Source: Indolivaga alginatilytica
GTDB lineage: Bacteria > Bacteroidota > Bacteroidia > Bacteroidales > Dysgonomonadaceae
Reading direction: 5' to 3'
Assembly (NCBI RefSeq): GCF_003201355.1
Contig: NZ_QICL01000004.1
Span: forward strand, 62,001-126,000
DNA length: 64,000 bases
Below are positions 29,691 to 37,720 of this stretch, one piece after another. Under the pieces are notes generated by a model, which was not told the DNA's origin, ran no database searches, and saw nothing but the letters and a program-made list of their open reading frames with translations. Position 1 is the stretch's first letter. Each line of letters opens with the position of its first letter. A program made the position numbers and the translations under genes.

Positions 29691-30893
29691 ATGAAAAAAA
29701 GTACAATTCTTATAAGTCTTCTTGTTTTGGCGATCATCTTTTTATCTCAGAGAAAAATGATAAACAACTTAAGCAATAAGATATTTAAAACAGAAGAAAA
29801 AACCGAAAACGATATGAAAACAATTATAAATTGTGAGCCACTACCCGACCTACCCATTCAAGGAGGGGTATCAGCTCCATTTACCGGAGTCTACGAAGAT
29901 AAATTAATTGTTGCCGGAGGATCTAACTTCCCCGATAAACCGGCATCAGAAGGAGGTGTAAAAGCATTTTACAATGACGTTTTTGTGCTCGACATATCCG
30001 ATAATGCAACGAATAAATCATGGATAAAATGCGAAGCACTTCCCTACGAAGCAGCATATGGAGCTTCTGTCTCCACACCCAAAGGACTGGTTTGTATTGG
30101 TGGACAAAACAAAGACGGTTCGTTAACTAACGTAACCCTTATTAAGTATGACGTAGATTCTATTATCTTTACAAAACTGCCTCAATTACCAGCAGGTCAT
30201 TTCAACGGAGGTGCATCCCTTATCGGCTCAACAATATATGCTACGGGAGGGGTAAGCAGTAACAAAACAAAAGGATTCATCTTTACGCTTGATTTGGATA
30301 AATTAGAAAATGGATGGACACAAATTACAATACCTACGGACTATGAACGTCAACAACCCGTTGTAGTTGCACAAAACGGTCAATTGTTTGTAGCAGGAGG
30401 TTACGATGAAGCGGAAGCTAAAGTGTTTACAAACATCATAAGATATAACCCTGAGAAAAAACAATGGGATAATGTTTCCGAAATTGATGCAGGAAACAAC
30501 ACCATAAAAACATTTGTTGGTGCAGCCGGAGTTCCCTACAAAGCGGATCAGATTCTATTTATGGGAGGAGTCAATTACGACCTTTTTTCATCTGCATTAA
30601 AGCGGATCAAAAAAACTAAAGAAGCGCAAGAAAACGGAGATACTGCATTGGCTGATTCTCTTAAGCTAGTAGGAAAAGAATACATGAGCCAAGAGATTGG
30701 CTGGTATAAATTCGAAACAGAATTAATATCACTTAACCTGAAAACCAATAGTTGGGAAACACTCGGAGAGTTTCCACAATTGGCTCGTGCAGGAGCAGGC
30801 GTTGCTATCCAGAAAAACAAAATCTATATTATCTGTGGAGAATTAAAACCGGGAAGCCGTACAGCAGAAGTAAATTGTATTACTATTAAATAA
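29691..30893 (+). CDS. nanM: Kelch-repeat sialic acid mutarotase (NanM-like, cyclically permuted)
   Basis: The 400-residue protein has an N-terminal hydrophobic leader and kelch propeller repeats with Gly-Gly doublets: IVAGGSNFPDKP, GLVCIGGQNKDG, IYATGGVSSNK, LFVAGGYDEAE, ILFMGGVNYDL and IYIICGELKPG. This matches the cyclically-permuted mutarotase family known from Bacteroidota. It should speed interconversion of alpha- and beta-anomers of free sialic acid in the periplasm, helping uptake of what sialidase releases. Tight spacing within the hydrolase operon supports the role. Confidence 0.88.
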   Translation: MKKSTILISLLVLAIIFLSQRKMINNLSNKIFKTEEKTENDMKTIINCEPLPDLPIQGGVSAPFTGVYEDKLIVAGGSNFPDKPASEGGVKAFYNDVFVLDISDNATNKSWIKCEALPYEAAYGASVSTPKGLVCIGGQNKDGSLTNVTLIKYDVDSIIFTKLPQLPAGHFNGGASLIGSTIYATGGVSSNKTKGFIFTLDLDKLENGWTQITIPTDYERQQPVVVAQNGQLFVAGGYDEAEAKVFTNIIRYNPEKKQWDNVSEIDAGNNTIKTFVGAAGVPYKADQILFMGGVNYDLFSSALKRIKKTKEAQENGDTALADSLKLVGKEYMSQEIGWYKFETELISLNLKTNSWETLGEFPQLARAGAGVAIQKNKIYIICGELKPGSRTAEVNCITIK

Positions 30894-30976
30894 AATCACA
30901 GATACTTCGTAAATCACAACAGAGATATAACTCTAAAGCAGGGCACTTTAAATTATCATCTACTTAAACATACCAT

Positions 30977-33571
30977 ATGAAACATTACTATCTACTAATT
31001 ATTTGTCTTTTATTTCTTGGACAGAACCTTTCGTCCAGAGACAGAGTATCACTTAATGAAGGTTGGCGATTTAAGAAACTCGACTCTACTGAAATAAATC
31101 ACACGCTCGACTATGCAAAAATAAAACAATGGGTTCTTCCTTCGGGAAATAAATTCCTTGTAACATCAAATAAGCCACAAAAACCAACGGGAAACCTCGA
31201 CGGTGGAAAGTACGCCCAATACGGTTATGATGATAGCGGTTGGAGACAATTAAATCTTCCTCACGATTGGGGAATCGAAGGTCCCTTTGTTCAGCAATAT
31301 CCGGGAGAAACAGCCAAGTTACCTTGGTTCGGAGTGTCGTGGTATCGCAAAAGTTTAGATATAAATGCATCCGATGCAGGAAAACAATTTTATCTGGATG
31401 TAGACGGAGCCATGTCTTTTTCTACAATTTGGTGTAATGGACATTTTGTTGGAGGCTGGCCTTATGGCTATGCATCTTACCGTATAGATTTGACTCCCTA
31501 TATGAAAGCAGGAGAAAAAAATGTGATTGCAATACGCCTTGACAATCCCGATGAATCTTCCAGATGGTATCCGGGAGGAGGTATCTATCGTAATATCTGG
31601 CTAACGAAAACCAATCCTGTAAGTATTGCTCAATGGGGTACGTTTATTACAGCCACAGATATAAGTAAAGAGAGAGCCACATTGAATCTAAAAATGAACA
31701 TAGATAATGTTAACTCGGCAAAAGATCAGATAAATGTAAAAACCGAAATATACAATGTAGACAAACAAGGTAATCCTACGGGAAAACCTCTGGTTATTGA
31801 TAATACACCTCTAAAATTATCGGGCAAAGAAAGTCTACTTGAAAAATCACTGACTTTAAAACAGCCTGTTTTATGGGATATAGATAATCCTCATTTGTAT
31901 GTAGCATCAATCACTCTACAAAAAAACGGAAAAGCAATAGATACATACAATACTGTTTTTGGAGTAAGAACCATTGAGTTTAAAGCAAATGATGGTTTTC
32001 ATCTGAATGGCAGACGGGTTAGGCTACAAGGTGTATGTATGCACCACGACTTAGGTGCATTAGGTGCAGCCTTCAACTACCGAGCTATGGAGCGTCAGTT
32101 AGAAATTCTTCAAGAAATGGGTGTAAACGTCATCCGTACGTCACACAATCCACCTGCACCCGAAATGCTTGATCTATGCGACAAAATGGGATTTCTGGTT
32201 ATCGACGAATTTATAGATACATGGGTAGTTCCTAAAAAGAAAAACGGCTATGCTATCTTATTTAACGATTGGCATGAACAAGACCTAAGAGCATTTATGC
32301 AACGTGATAGAAATCACCCGAGTATAATCATGTGGAGTACAGGAAATGAAGTAGGCGAACAAGGCTCTGCCGATGGTATTCGCATTTCTAATCTTCTTAC
32401 TTCTATTGTTCACGAAGAAGACCCAAGCCGTCCGGCAACAATAGGATGCGACAATCCGAATGCAGCCTTCAACGGTTTTGAGAATACGACAGATATATTC
32501 GGCTTCAATTATAAGCCTCATCTTTATTCTAAATTTAGTGCAGACCGTCCAAACATTCCATTCTATGGAAGTGAAACAGCATCATGTATAAGTACTCGTG
32601 GCGAATATCTATTCCCCGTAGACGATGATAAAAGCGGAGGTAAAATCGGATTCCAAATGAGTTCTTACGATTTATATGCTCCCGATTGGGCATCACCTCC
32701 CGATACCGAATTTAAGGGACAAGATCAGGCTAAAGCCAATGCCGGAGAGTTTGTATGGACTGGATTTGACTATCTGGGAGAACCTACCCCATTCACCAGA
32801 GACTTGACTGTTCTTACAAATTATCACAATCCGATTGAACGTGCTAAAGCCGAACAAGCCTTAAAAGAAATGGGTAAAATAGAAGTACCTTCCCGTAGCT
32901 CGTATTTCGGGATTGTAGATTTAGCTGGCTTCAAGAAAGACCGTTTTTATATCTATCAGGCACGCTGGCGTCCCGATCTTCCTATGGCTCACATTCTTCC
33001 ACATTGGAATTGGTCTGAAAGAATAGGTCAGGTAACACCCGTTCACGTATATACTTCAGGCGATTCAGCAGAATTATTTCTGAATGGAAAGTCATTAGGT
33101 AAAAAGATTAAAGGCGAATATGAATACCGTTTGCGATGGGATGATGTAGTTTACGAACCCGGTGTAATTGAAGTTGTTGCCTATAAAGACAATAAAGTAT
33201 GGGCATCCGATAAGATAAAAACCAGTGGAGATGCTTATCAATTAAAAGTGGATGCTGATAGAAATACAATGAAAGCCGATGGGCAGGACTTGATATATGT
33301 AACCATAGAAATCAAAGATAAAGAGGATCTTTTTGTTCCCAGAGCTAACAATCTGGTACAATTTGAATTATCAGGAAATGGAGAAATAGTTGCCACTGAT
33401 AACGGAGACCCTACCAGCCATGAGCCTTTTCAGAATAAAAATATAAAAGCTTTTAATGGTAAATGCCTCGTTATTATTCGCTCCATTAAAGGGCAAACGG
33501 GCAATATTCAGTTAAAAGCCATTTCAGAAGGATTAAAAAAGGAAATTATAAACCTTAAATCGATAGATTAG
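30977..33571 (+). CDS. GH2 beta-galactosidase with C-terminal DUF4982-like domain
   Basis: The 864-residue exported enzyme has a signal peptide ending near SSR. A sugar-binding jelly roll follows (LPHDWGIEGPF, WYRKSL, YPGGGIYRNIW), then an immunoglobulin-like domain and a TIM barrel. The acid/base is E458 in WSTGNEVGEQ and the nucleophile is E533 in FYGSETAS. C-terminal domains (VHVYTSGDSAELFLNGKSLG) resemble DUF4982 and an Ig-like module. It would remove galactose exposed once sialic acid is gone, before the GH20 enzyme acts on GlcNAc. It is 83 bp downstream of the mutarotase. Confidence 0.92.
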   Translation: MKHYYLLIICLLFLGQNLSSRDRVSLNEGWRFKKLDSTEINHTLDYAKIKQWVLPSGNKFLVTSNKPQKPTGNLDGGKYAQYGYDDSGWRQLNLPHDWGIEGPFVQQYPGETAKLPWFGVSWYRKSLDINASDAGKQFYLDVDGAMSFSTIWCNGHFVGGWPYGYASYRIDLTPYMKAGEKNVIAIRLDNPDESSRWYPGGGIYRNIWLTKTNPVSIAQWGTFITATDISKERATLNLKMNIDNVNSAKDQINVKTEIYNVDKQGNPTGKPLVIDNTPLKLSGKESLLEKSLTLKQPVLWDIDNPHLYVASITLQKNGKAIDTYNTVFGVRTIEFKANDGFHLNGRRVRLQGVCMHHDLGALGAAFNYRAMERQLEILQEMGVNVIRTSHNPPAPEMLDLCDKMGFLVIDEFIDTWVVPKKKNGYAILFNDWHEQDLRAFMQRDRNHPSIIMWSTGNEVGEQGSADGIRISNLLTSIVHEEDPSRPATIGCDNPNAAFNGFENTTDIFGFNYKPHLYSKFSADRPNIPFYGSETASCISTRGEYLFPVDDDKSGGKIGFQMSSYDLYAPDWASPPDTEFKGQDQAKANAGEFVWTGFDYLGEPTPFTRDLTVLTNYHNPIERAKAEQALKEMGKIEVPSRSSYFGIVDLAGFKKDRFYIYQARWRPDLPMAHILPHWNWSERIGQVTPVHVYTSGDSAELFLNGKSLGKKIKGEYEYRLRWDDVVYEPGVIEVVAYKDNKVWASDKIKTSGDAYQLKVDADRNTMKADGQDLIYVTIEIKDKEDLFVPRANNLVQFELSGNGEIVATDNGDPTSHEPFQNKNIKAFNGKCLVIIRSIKGQTGNIQLKAISEGLKKEIINLKSID

Positions 33572-33596
33572 AGTCGGTTAAAAACTATTTAAAGCT

Positions 33597-34838
33597 ATGA
33601 AATTAGAAAATAGAACAATCTACCCATGGGTTGTCGTGGCATTGTTATGGGTTGTTGCACTGCTAAACTATATGGATCGGCAGATGTTATCGACCATGCG
33701 AGATGCTATGATGATAGATATTACGGAGTTAGAATCGGCTGCAAATTTCGGTCGTCTGATGGCGATATTTTTATGGACTTACGGGCTTATGAGCCCTGTT
33801 GCAGGAATAATAGCCGACAAAATAAGCCGTAAATGGTTAATAGTAAGCAGCCTTTTCGTTTGGTCTTTAGTAACACTATTGATGGGGTATGCCACCAGCT
33901 TCGATCAACTGTATGCCCTTAGGGCATTAATGGGACTGAGTGAGGCTCTTTATATTCCTGCGGGACTATCGTTAATAGCCGATTTTCATTCCAATAAAAC
34001 CCGATCTCTGGCAGTTGGTATACATATGACTGGCTTATATACGGGTCAGGCAATTGGCGGTTTCGGCGCTACAGTAGCAAAAGCATACTCATGGGAAGCA
34101 ACCTTTCATTGGTTTGGTATCATTGGTGTTATATATAGCATTATATTAATTCTTTTCCTGAGAGATAAGAAGGTCGTAGAACAACCTGTAAAAACAGATA
34201 AGCCAGTAGAAAAGATACCCATATTCAAGGGGCTGACTATGCTAGCTGCAAATGTATGGTTCTGGGTTATTTTATTATATTTTGCAACACCTAGCTTGCC
34301 AGGTTGGGCGACTAAGAACTGGCTCCCTACTCTATTTTCATCGAACCTGTCGATTGATATGGCACACGCCGGCCCCATGTCTACCATTACCATAGCTGTA
34401 TCTTCTTTTATTGGGGTTATTCTTGGAGGAATATTATCCGACAAATGGGTACAAAAGAATATAAAAGGACGTATCTATACAGGTGCAATAGGATTGGGGT
34501 TAACTATACCATCTTTGCTTTTCTTAGGATTCGGTCATAATTTACCTATGATTATCGGAGGAGCTTTATGCTTCGGCTTCGGATATGGAATGTTTGATGC
34601 CAATAATATGCCTATACTTTGTCAGTTTGTATCGTCCAAATATCGTGGTACTGTTTATGGCATTATGAATATGACTGGCGTATTTGCAGGAGCATTTATC
34701 ACCAATCTCCTAGGAAAATCGACCGACTCGGGAACTCTTGGAAATGATTTTGCCATGTTGAGTATTCTTGTGTTTATAGTACTTTGTGTTCAACTATTAT
34801 TCTTGAAACCCAAAGTTGCTAATATGGAAGAATCATAA
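33597..34838 (+). CDS. nanT: MFS transporter, probable sialic acid permease
   Basis: The 413-residue inner-membrane protein has about 12 TM helices. The MFS signature region is NYMDRQMLSTM in TM1 and DKISRKWLIVSS after TM2, with a central loop (DKKVVEQPVKTDKPVEKIP) and a matching DKWVQKNIKGRIYTG in the second half. It resembles anion:cation symporter-type MFS proteins, which include the sialate transporters of Bacteroides and Tannerella. As last gene of the locus, 25 bp after GH2, it would move sialic acid into the cytoplasm for NanA. The substrate is assigned from context. Confidence 0.82.
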   Translation: MKLENRTIYPWVVVALLWVVALLNYMDRQMLSTMRDAMMIDITELESAANFGRLMAIFLWTYGLMSPVAGIIADKISRKWLIVSSLFVWSLVTLLMGYATSFDQLYALRALMGLSEALYIPAGLSLIADFHSNKTRSLAVGIHMTGLYTGQAIGGFGATVAKAYSWEATFHWFGIIGVIYSIILILFLRDKKVVEQPVKTDKPVEKIPIFKGLTMLAANVWFWVILLYFATPSLPGWATKNWLPTLFSSNLSIDMAHAGPMSTITIAVSSFIGVILGGILSDKWVQKNIKGRIYTGAIGLGLTIPSLLFLGFGHNLPMIIGGALCFGFGYGMFDANNMPILCQFVSSKYRGTVYGIMNMTGVFAGAFITNLLGKSTDSGTLGNDFAMLSILVFIVLCVQLLFLKPKVANMEES

Positions 34839-34852
34839 AGAATCTCATAAAT

Positions 34853-34890
34853 AGTAAGCGCCCGACATTTGTAAATATCAGGCGCTTACT
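34853..34890. terminator. Bidirectional terminator between convergent genes
   Basis: AGTAAGCGCC (34853-34862) pairs with GGCGCTTACT (34881-34890), with further pairing inside. It lies between the MFS gene and the oppositely oriented hydrolase gene and can serve both. Confidence 0.8.
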
Positions 34891-34906
34891 ATTTATATAA
34901 TATAGG

Positions 34907-35566
34907 TTATTGAATAAATTCTACCAAATCATCGAATAGAACATCTGTATTTATAATATAACTACCATGATCATGATTTTTCATAATTTTCAATTTCGCA
35001 TTTGGCATTATCTTCACCATATCTTTGAAACCTTTGCGATAGAACAATTCATCTTCTGCCGAAACAACTAACGTTGGAGTCTCTATATTTTTTAATTCTT
35101 CTAATTCTATATTTGGCTGCTCTAACATCATTCTGACTAAAGGGTCTTGAGTTTTCTCGTATTCATCAACCAAAGATTTGTATATATGCTTCTTAAAATC
35201 CGTCGGTTTTAAGTTTACTCCCAGAAGTATCATCTTATAGAATAAATCACGATGCTTTATCGCCAATAATAAGGCAATAATTGCACCATCACTAAAACCA
35301 ACTATCGATAGCCTTTTCAATTCTAGTTTTTCAATCAATTGAAAAATATCCTCAGCCATTGTCTCATAAGTCCAGTCTTTAGTTTTAGTGCTGTCTCCAT
35401 GATTTCTACTATCCACAGCATACACCGTAAAATTGAGCTTCAACTTATCAATTAGAGGATCAAAAATATGAAGATCTTCTCCATTACCATGTAAGAGGAT
35501 AAGAGGATCACCTTTACCTGCTTTAGTATAATTCAGCGTAATATTATTAACATCTATCTTCATCAT
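34907..35566 (-). CDS. Alpha/beta hydrolase
   Basis: The 219-residue cytoplasmic protein has the canonical fold. The oxyanion region is LILLHGNGEDLHIF, the nucleophile elbow GFSDGA (Ser near residue 93), the Asp strand PTLVVSAEDELFY and the catalytic His NHDHGSYI. It is slightly short for the family, with a small cap. No substrate can be inferred. It is a single gene, convergent with the MFS transporter. Confidence 0.85.
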   Translation of the reverse strand: MMKIDVNNITLNYTKAGKGDPLILLHGNGEDLHIFDPLIDKLKLNFTVYAVDSRNHGDSTKTKDWTYETMAEDIFQLIEKLELKRLSIVGFSDGAIIALLLAIKHRDLFYKMILLGVNLKPTDFKKHIYKSLVDEYEKTQDPLVRMMLEQPNIELEELKNIETPTLVVSAEDELFYRKGFKDMVKIMPNAKLKIMKNHDHGSYIINTDVLFDDLVEFIQ

Positions 35567-35573
35567 AAAATAA

Positions 35574-35613
35574 TTAAGGTCTCAAACCTTTTTATTGCAT
35601 TAGTAAGTATAAC
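35574..35613 (+). repeat. Dispersed intergenic repeat, copy 6 (diverged)
   Basis: TTAAGGTCTCAAACCTTTTT then ATTGCATTAGTAAG and TATAACA. The hairpin and core are recognisable, with substitutions in the GCTTTGGC word. Confidence 0.65.
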
Positions 35614-35736
35614 AGCCTCCTCTTAATCTCCCCTATTTAGAAGGGTTGGGAGGCTTTATTTTTTTCATCTATTTATAAAAGCTGTTATTTATAAATAGAA
35701 AATAAAAGTAGCTATATTCTCCAAGATTTTATAATC

Positions 35737-35772
35737 TAAGGTCACAGACTTTTTATTATTTGGCTGCAAAGG
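35737..35772 (+). repeat. Dispersed intergenic repeat, copy 7 (degenerate)
   Basis: TAAGGTCACAGACTTTTTAT then TATTTGGCTGCAAAGG. Only the hairpin and first half of the core are kept. Confidence 0.5.
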
Positions 35773-35889
35773 TAAATTACACTCTTTATCCTTCAGAATG
35801 AGTATCCGCAAAAGAAAAATTATATATTTGTACTCGAAATCATAAACATTCGTGCTTTGAGAATAATTCTCTTATATATTACTGCTTAA

Positions 35890-35955
35890 TATTAGCCTTT
35901 AATACCACAGGCTAATATATTTTTCATTTGAGTAATTCAACTCAAATGAATTTTT
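35890..35955 (+). terminator. Two consecutive hairpins with T-tracts
   Basis: TATTAGCCT/AGGCTAATA (35890-35917) is followed by TATTTTT. TTCATTTGAGT/ACTCAAATGAA (35923-35950, 6-nt loop) is followed by TTTTT. No plus-strand gene lies just upstream, so they may end an unannotated short RNA starting near the TATATTTG box at 35823, or act as a leader attenuator. Confidence 0.5.
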
Positions 35956-36074
35956 CATTATCAAAATTTATTATCAGTTTACGATATCCTTTTAAAAGGC
36001 TACCGCTTAACTATTACCGAATCTTTATTGACCGTTTCTACACGATTCGATCAATTGATTCATATATGCATTAA

Positions 36075-36788
36075 ATGCAAATGGAAAATTCCGAAAAAGA
36101 TATTAAGCAGACTAATTCAAAAGAATTAAAGACAAATAAGAAAGTAGTTATAAATTTCACATGGGAGGTTATACCGACAACTACTCCCTTATTTAAGAGA
36201 AAATGCAGTAAATGCAGAAGTAGTAACCTTTATTATTGCAGCAATAAATTCAGACTAAACTCTCAAAAAAAGAGCATTGATGTATGGCTGATTTACAGAT
36301 GTGTAAAATGTGATAATACATGTAATATAACAATTCTCTCTCGAACAAAGCCCGAACTTATTGACAAAGAATTGTATCATAAATTCAGTATGAATGACGA
36401 GAATACAGCTTGGCAATATGCGTTTGATCCTGAAACGATAAGAAAAAACAGCATGGAACTCGATTATAGTAATATCGAATATGATATAATTCATGAAGGT
36501 ATTATGCTTGAAGACATCTTGAATATAGAAGGCGATTTAGTTGAATTTGAAATAAAGACCAGTCTAAATCTCAATCTGAAATTAACTTCAGTTATTAGAA
36601 GATGTTTCGACATTTCACTAAACCAATTAGAAAAGATGCTGAGTGCAGGTGTAATAACTATTCTACCATTAGGATCTGTAAATAAATGCAAGGTTAAAGA
36701 TGGTATAACAGTCACAGTAAATCAAGGAAAATTAAAAACATACTTCGAGAAAGAAAAAGATAAAGAGTCTTCAATCCCGAATTCATGA
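36075..36788 (+). CDS. DUF1062 family protein
   Basis: The 237-residue cytoplasmic protein has the DUF1062 pattern: a Trp-Glu start (FTWEVIPTTTPLFKRKC), then a four-Cys zinc-ribbon-like arrangement (CSKCRSSNLYYC and RCVKCDNTC). The core FRLNSQKKSIDVWLIYRC lies between the Cys pairs. The second half includes IRRCFDISLNQLEKML, an S4-like pattern that may bind RNA. Function of the family is unknown. An alternative start two codons later (MENSEKD) is equally possible. Confidence 0.75.
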   Translation: MQMENSEKDIKQTNSKELKTNKKVVINFTWEVIPTTTPLFKRKCSKCRSSNLYYCSNKFRLNSQKKSIDVWLIYRCVKCDNTCNITILSRTKPELIDKELYHKFSMNDENTAWQYAFDPETIRKNSMELDYSNIEYDIIHEGIMLEDILNIEGDLVEFEIKTSLNLNLKLTSVIRRCFDISLNQLEKMLSAGVITILPLGSVNKCKVKDGITVTVNQGKLKTYFEKEKDKESSIPNS

Positions 36789-36870
36789 GGTTTTATCATC
36801 TTAATATTTTAATTTATACCTTTACTCTATATTTAAAAAGAAGTCCTATCTATATATACTATTACTAAAG

Positions 36871-37443
36871 ATGAAAGAAATTCTGATCACTTATGCTGTA
36901 AAAGATGAGTTTATGCCCGTAACTCTCGAAGGCTATAAGATAAGATATGTTTTAACCGGAATTGGAAAAGCTAAAGCAGCAATGAAACTAACTGAGGCTA
37001 TTTGCGAAAAGCGTCCCGATTTTGTATTGAATATGGGAACATCAGGAACATTAAACCATACTATTGGAGACGTGTTTGTTTGTAGACGCTTTGTTGACAG
37101 GGACTTTCAGTCTGTAAAACTTCCAGGGGTTGAGTTTGAAATAGATTTTAACTCTCTACTTTCCGAAAAAGGAATAGCTCTAAATTGGATATCCTCAAAC
37201 GGACAAACAGGTGTATGCAATACTGGTGATAGCTTTGTTACGCAAGCCGAATTTATAGAGGGAGATGTTGTAGATATGGAAGCATTTGCTCAAGCCATTG
37301 TTTGCGAAGAATTCAACGTTCCCTTTATTGCAGTTAAATACATTACAGATATTATAGGACAAAACTCGGTCAAACATTGGGAAGACAAACTAGCTGATGC
37401 CCGTAAAGGATTAGATGCTTGGTTTAGAAACAAAACAGTATAA
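36871..37443 (+). CDS. Nucleoside phosphorylase-superfamily protein (MTA/SAH nucleosidase-like)
   Basis: The 190-residue protein shows the PNP/UDP superfamily core. VLTGIGKAKAAM comes first, then FVLNMGTSGTLNHTIGDVFVC, CNTGDSFV and the ligand-binding VDMEAFAQA motif, where Glu and Asp contact ribose and base. It is shorter than the usual ~230-residue MTA/SAH nucleosidases, lacking some N-terminal strands, so the exact substrate is open. It lies 82 bp after the DUF1062 gene with no terminator between, possibly co-transcribed. Confidence 0.78.
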   Translation: MKEILITYAVKDEFMPVTLEGYKIRYVLTGIGKAKAAMKLTEAICEKRPDFVLNMGTSGTLNHTIGDVFVCRRFVDRDFQSVKLPGVEFEIDFNSLLSEKGIALNWISSNGQTGVCNTGDSFVTQAEFIEGDVVDMEAFAQAIVCEEFNVPFIAVKYITDIIGQNSVKHWEDKLADARKGLDAWFRNKTV

Positions 37444-37650
37444 CACCTATATATTTGAATAATAGAATCTATGACAATTTGAAGTAAAAGAAGCGAGAAT
37501 ATTATGATGTAAAAAGAAAAACAGGCGAAAAGCCTCACCTTTGTCTCTTTACCGATTACTTTTCGCTACTTACGAATATCTTTTGTAACCTTCAGTCTAA
37601 TTAATCTGTTAATATTTTTAGAATAGGGGAAAACTTAAACAGAGCCAAGC

Positions 37651-37668
37651 TTTTACAATATTGTAAAA
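37651..37668. promoter_or_regulatory. Perfect 18-bp palindrome upstream of S9 peptidase gene
   Basis: TTTTACAATATTGTAAAA is fully symmetrical and ends 5 bp before a TAACTTTG box (37674-37681) that fits the -7 consensus. It occupies the space where -33 contacts would fall, so a repressor or activator site is likely. The peptidase ATG is 39 bp further on. Confidence 0.55.
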
Positions 37669-37720
37669 ATGAATAACTTTGAGGGAAAAATTTGGTAAAA
37701 ATTATCAATCTATATAACGA

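Larger units (their letters stand above)
35567..36074. other. Gene-free region with two repeat copies and two hairpins
   Basis: No gene is seen in these 508 bp. They contain dispersed-repeat copies 6 (35574-35613) and 7 (35737-35772), a TATATTTG box at 35823-35830 that could be a -7 element, and two consecutive hairpins at 35890-35917 and 35923-35950. The true promoter of the DUF1062 gene is uncertain. Confidence 0.55.
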
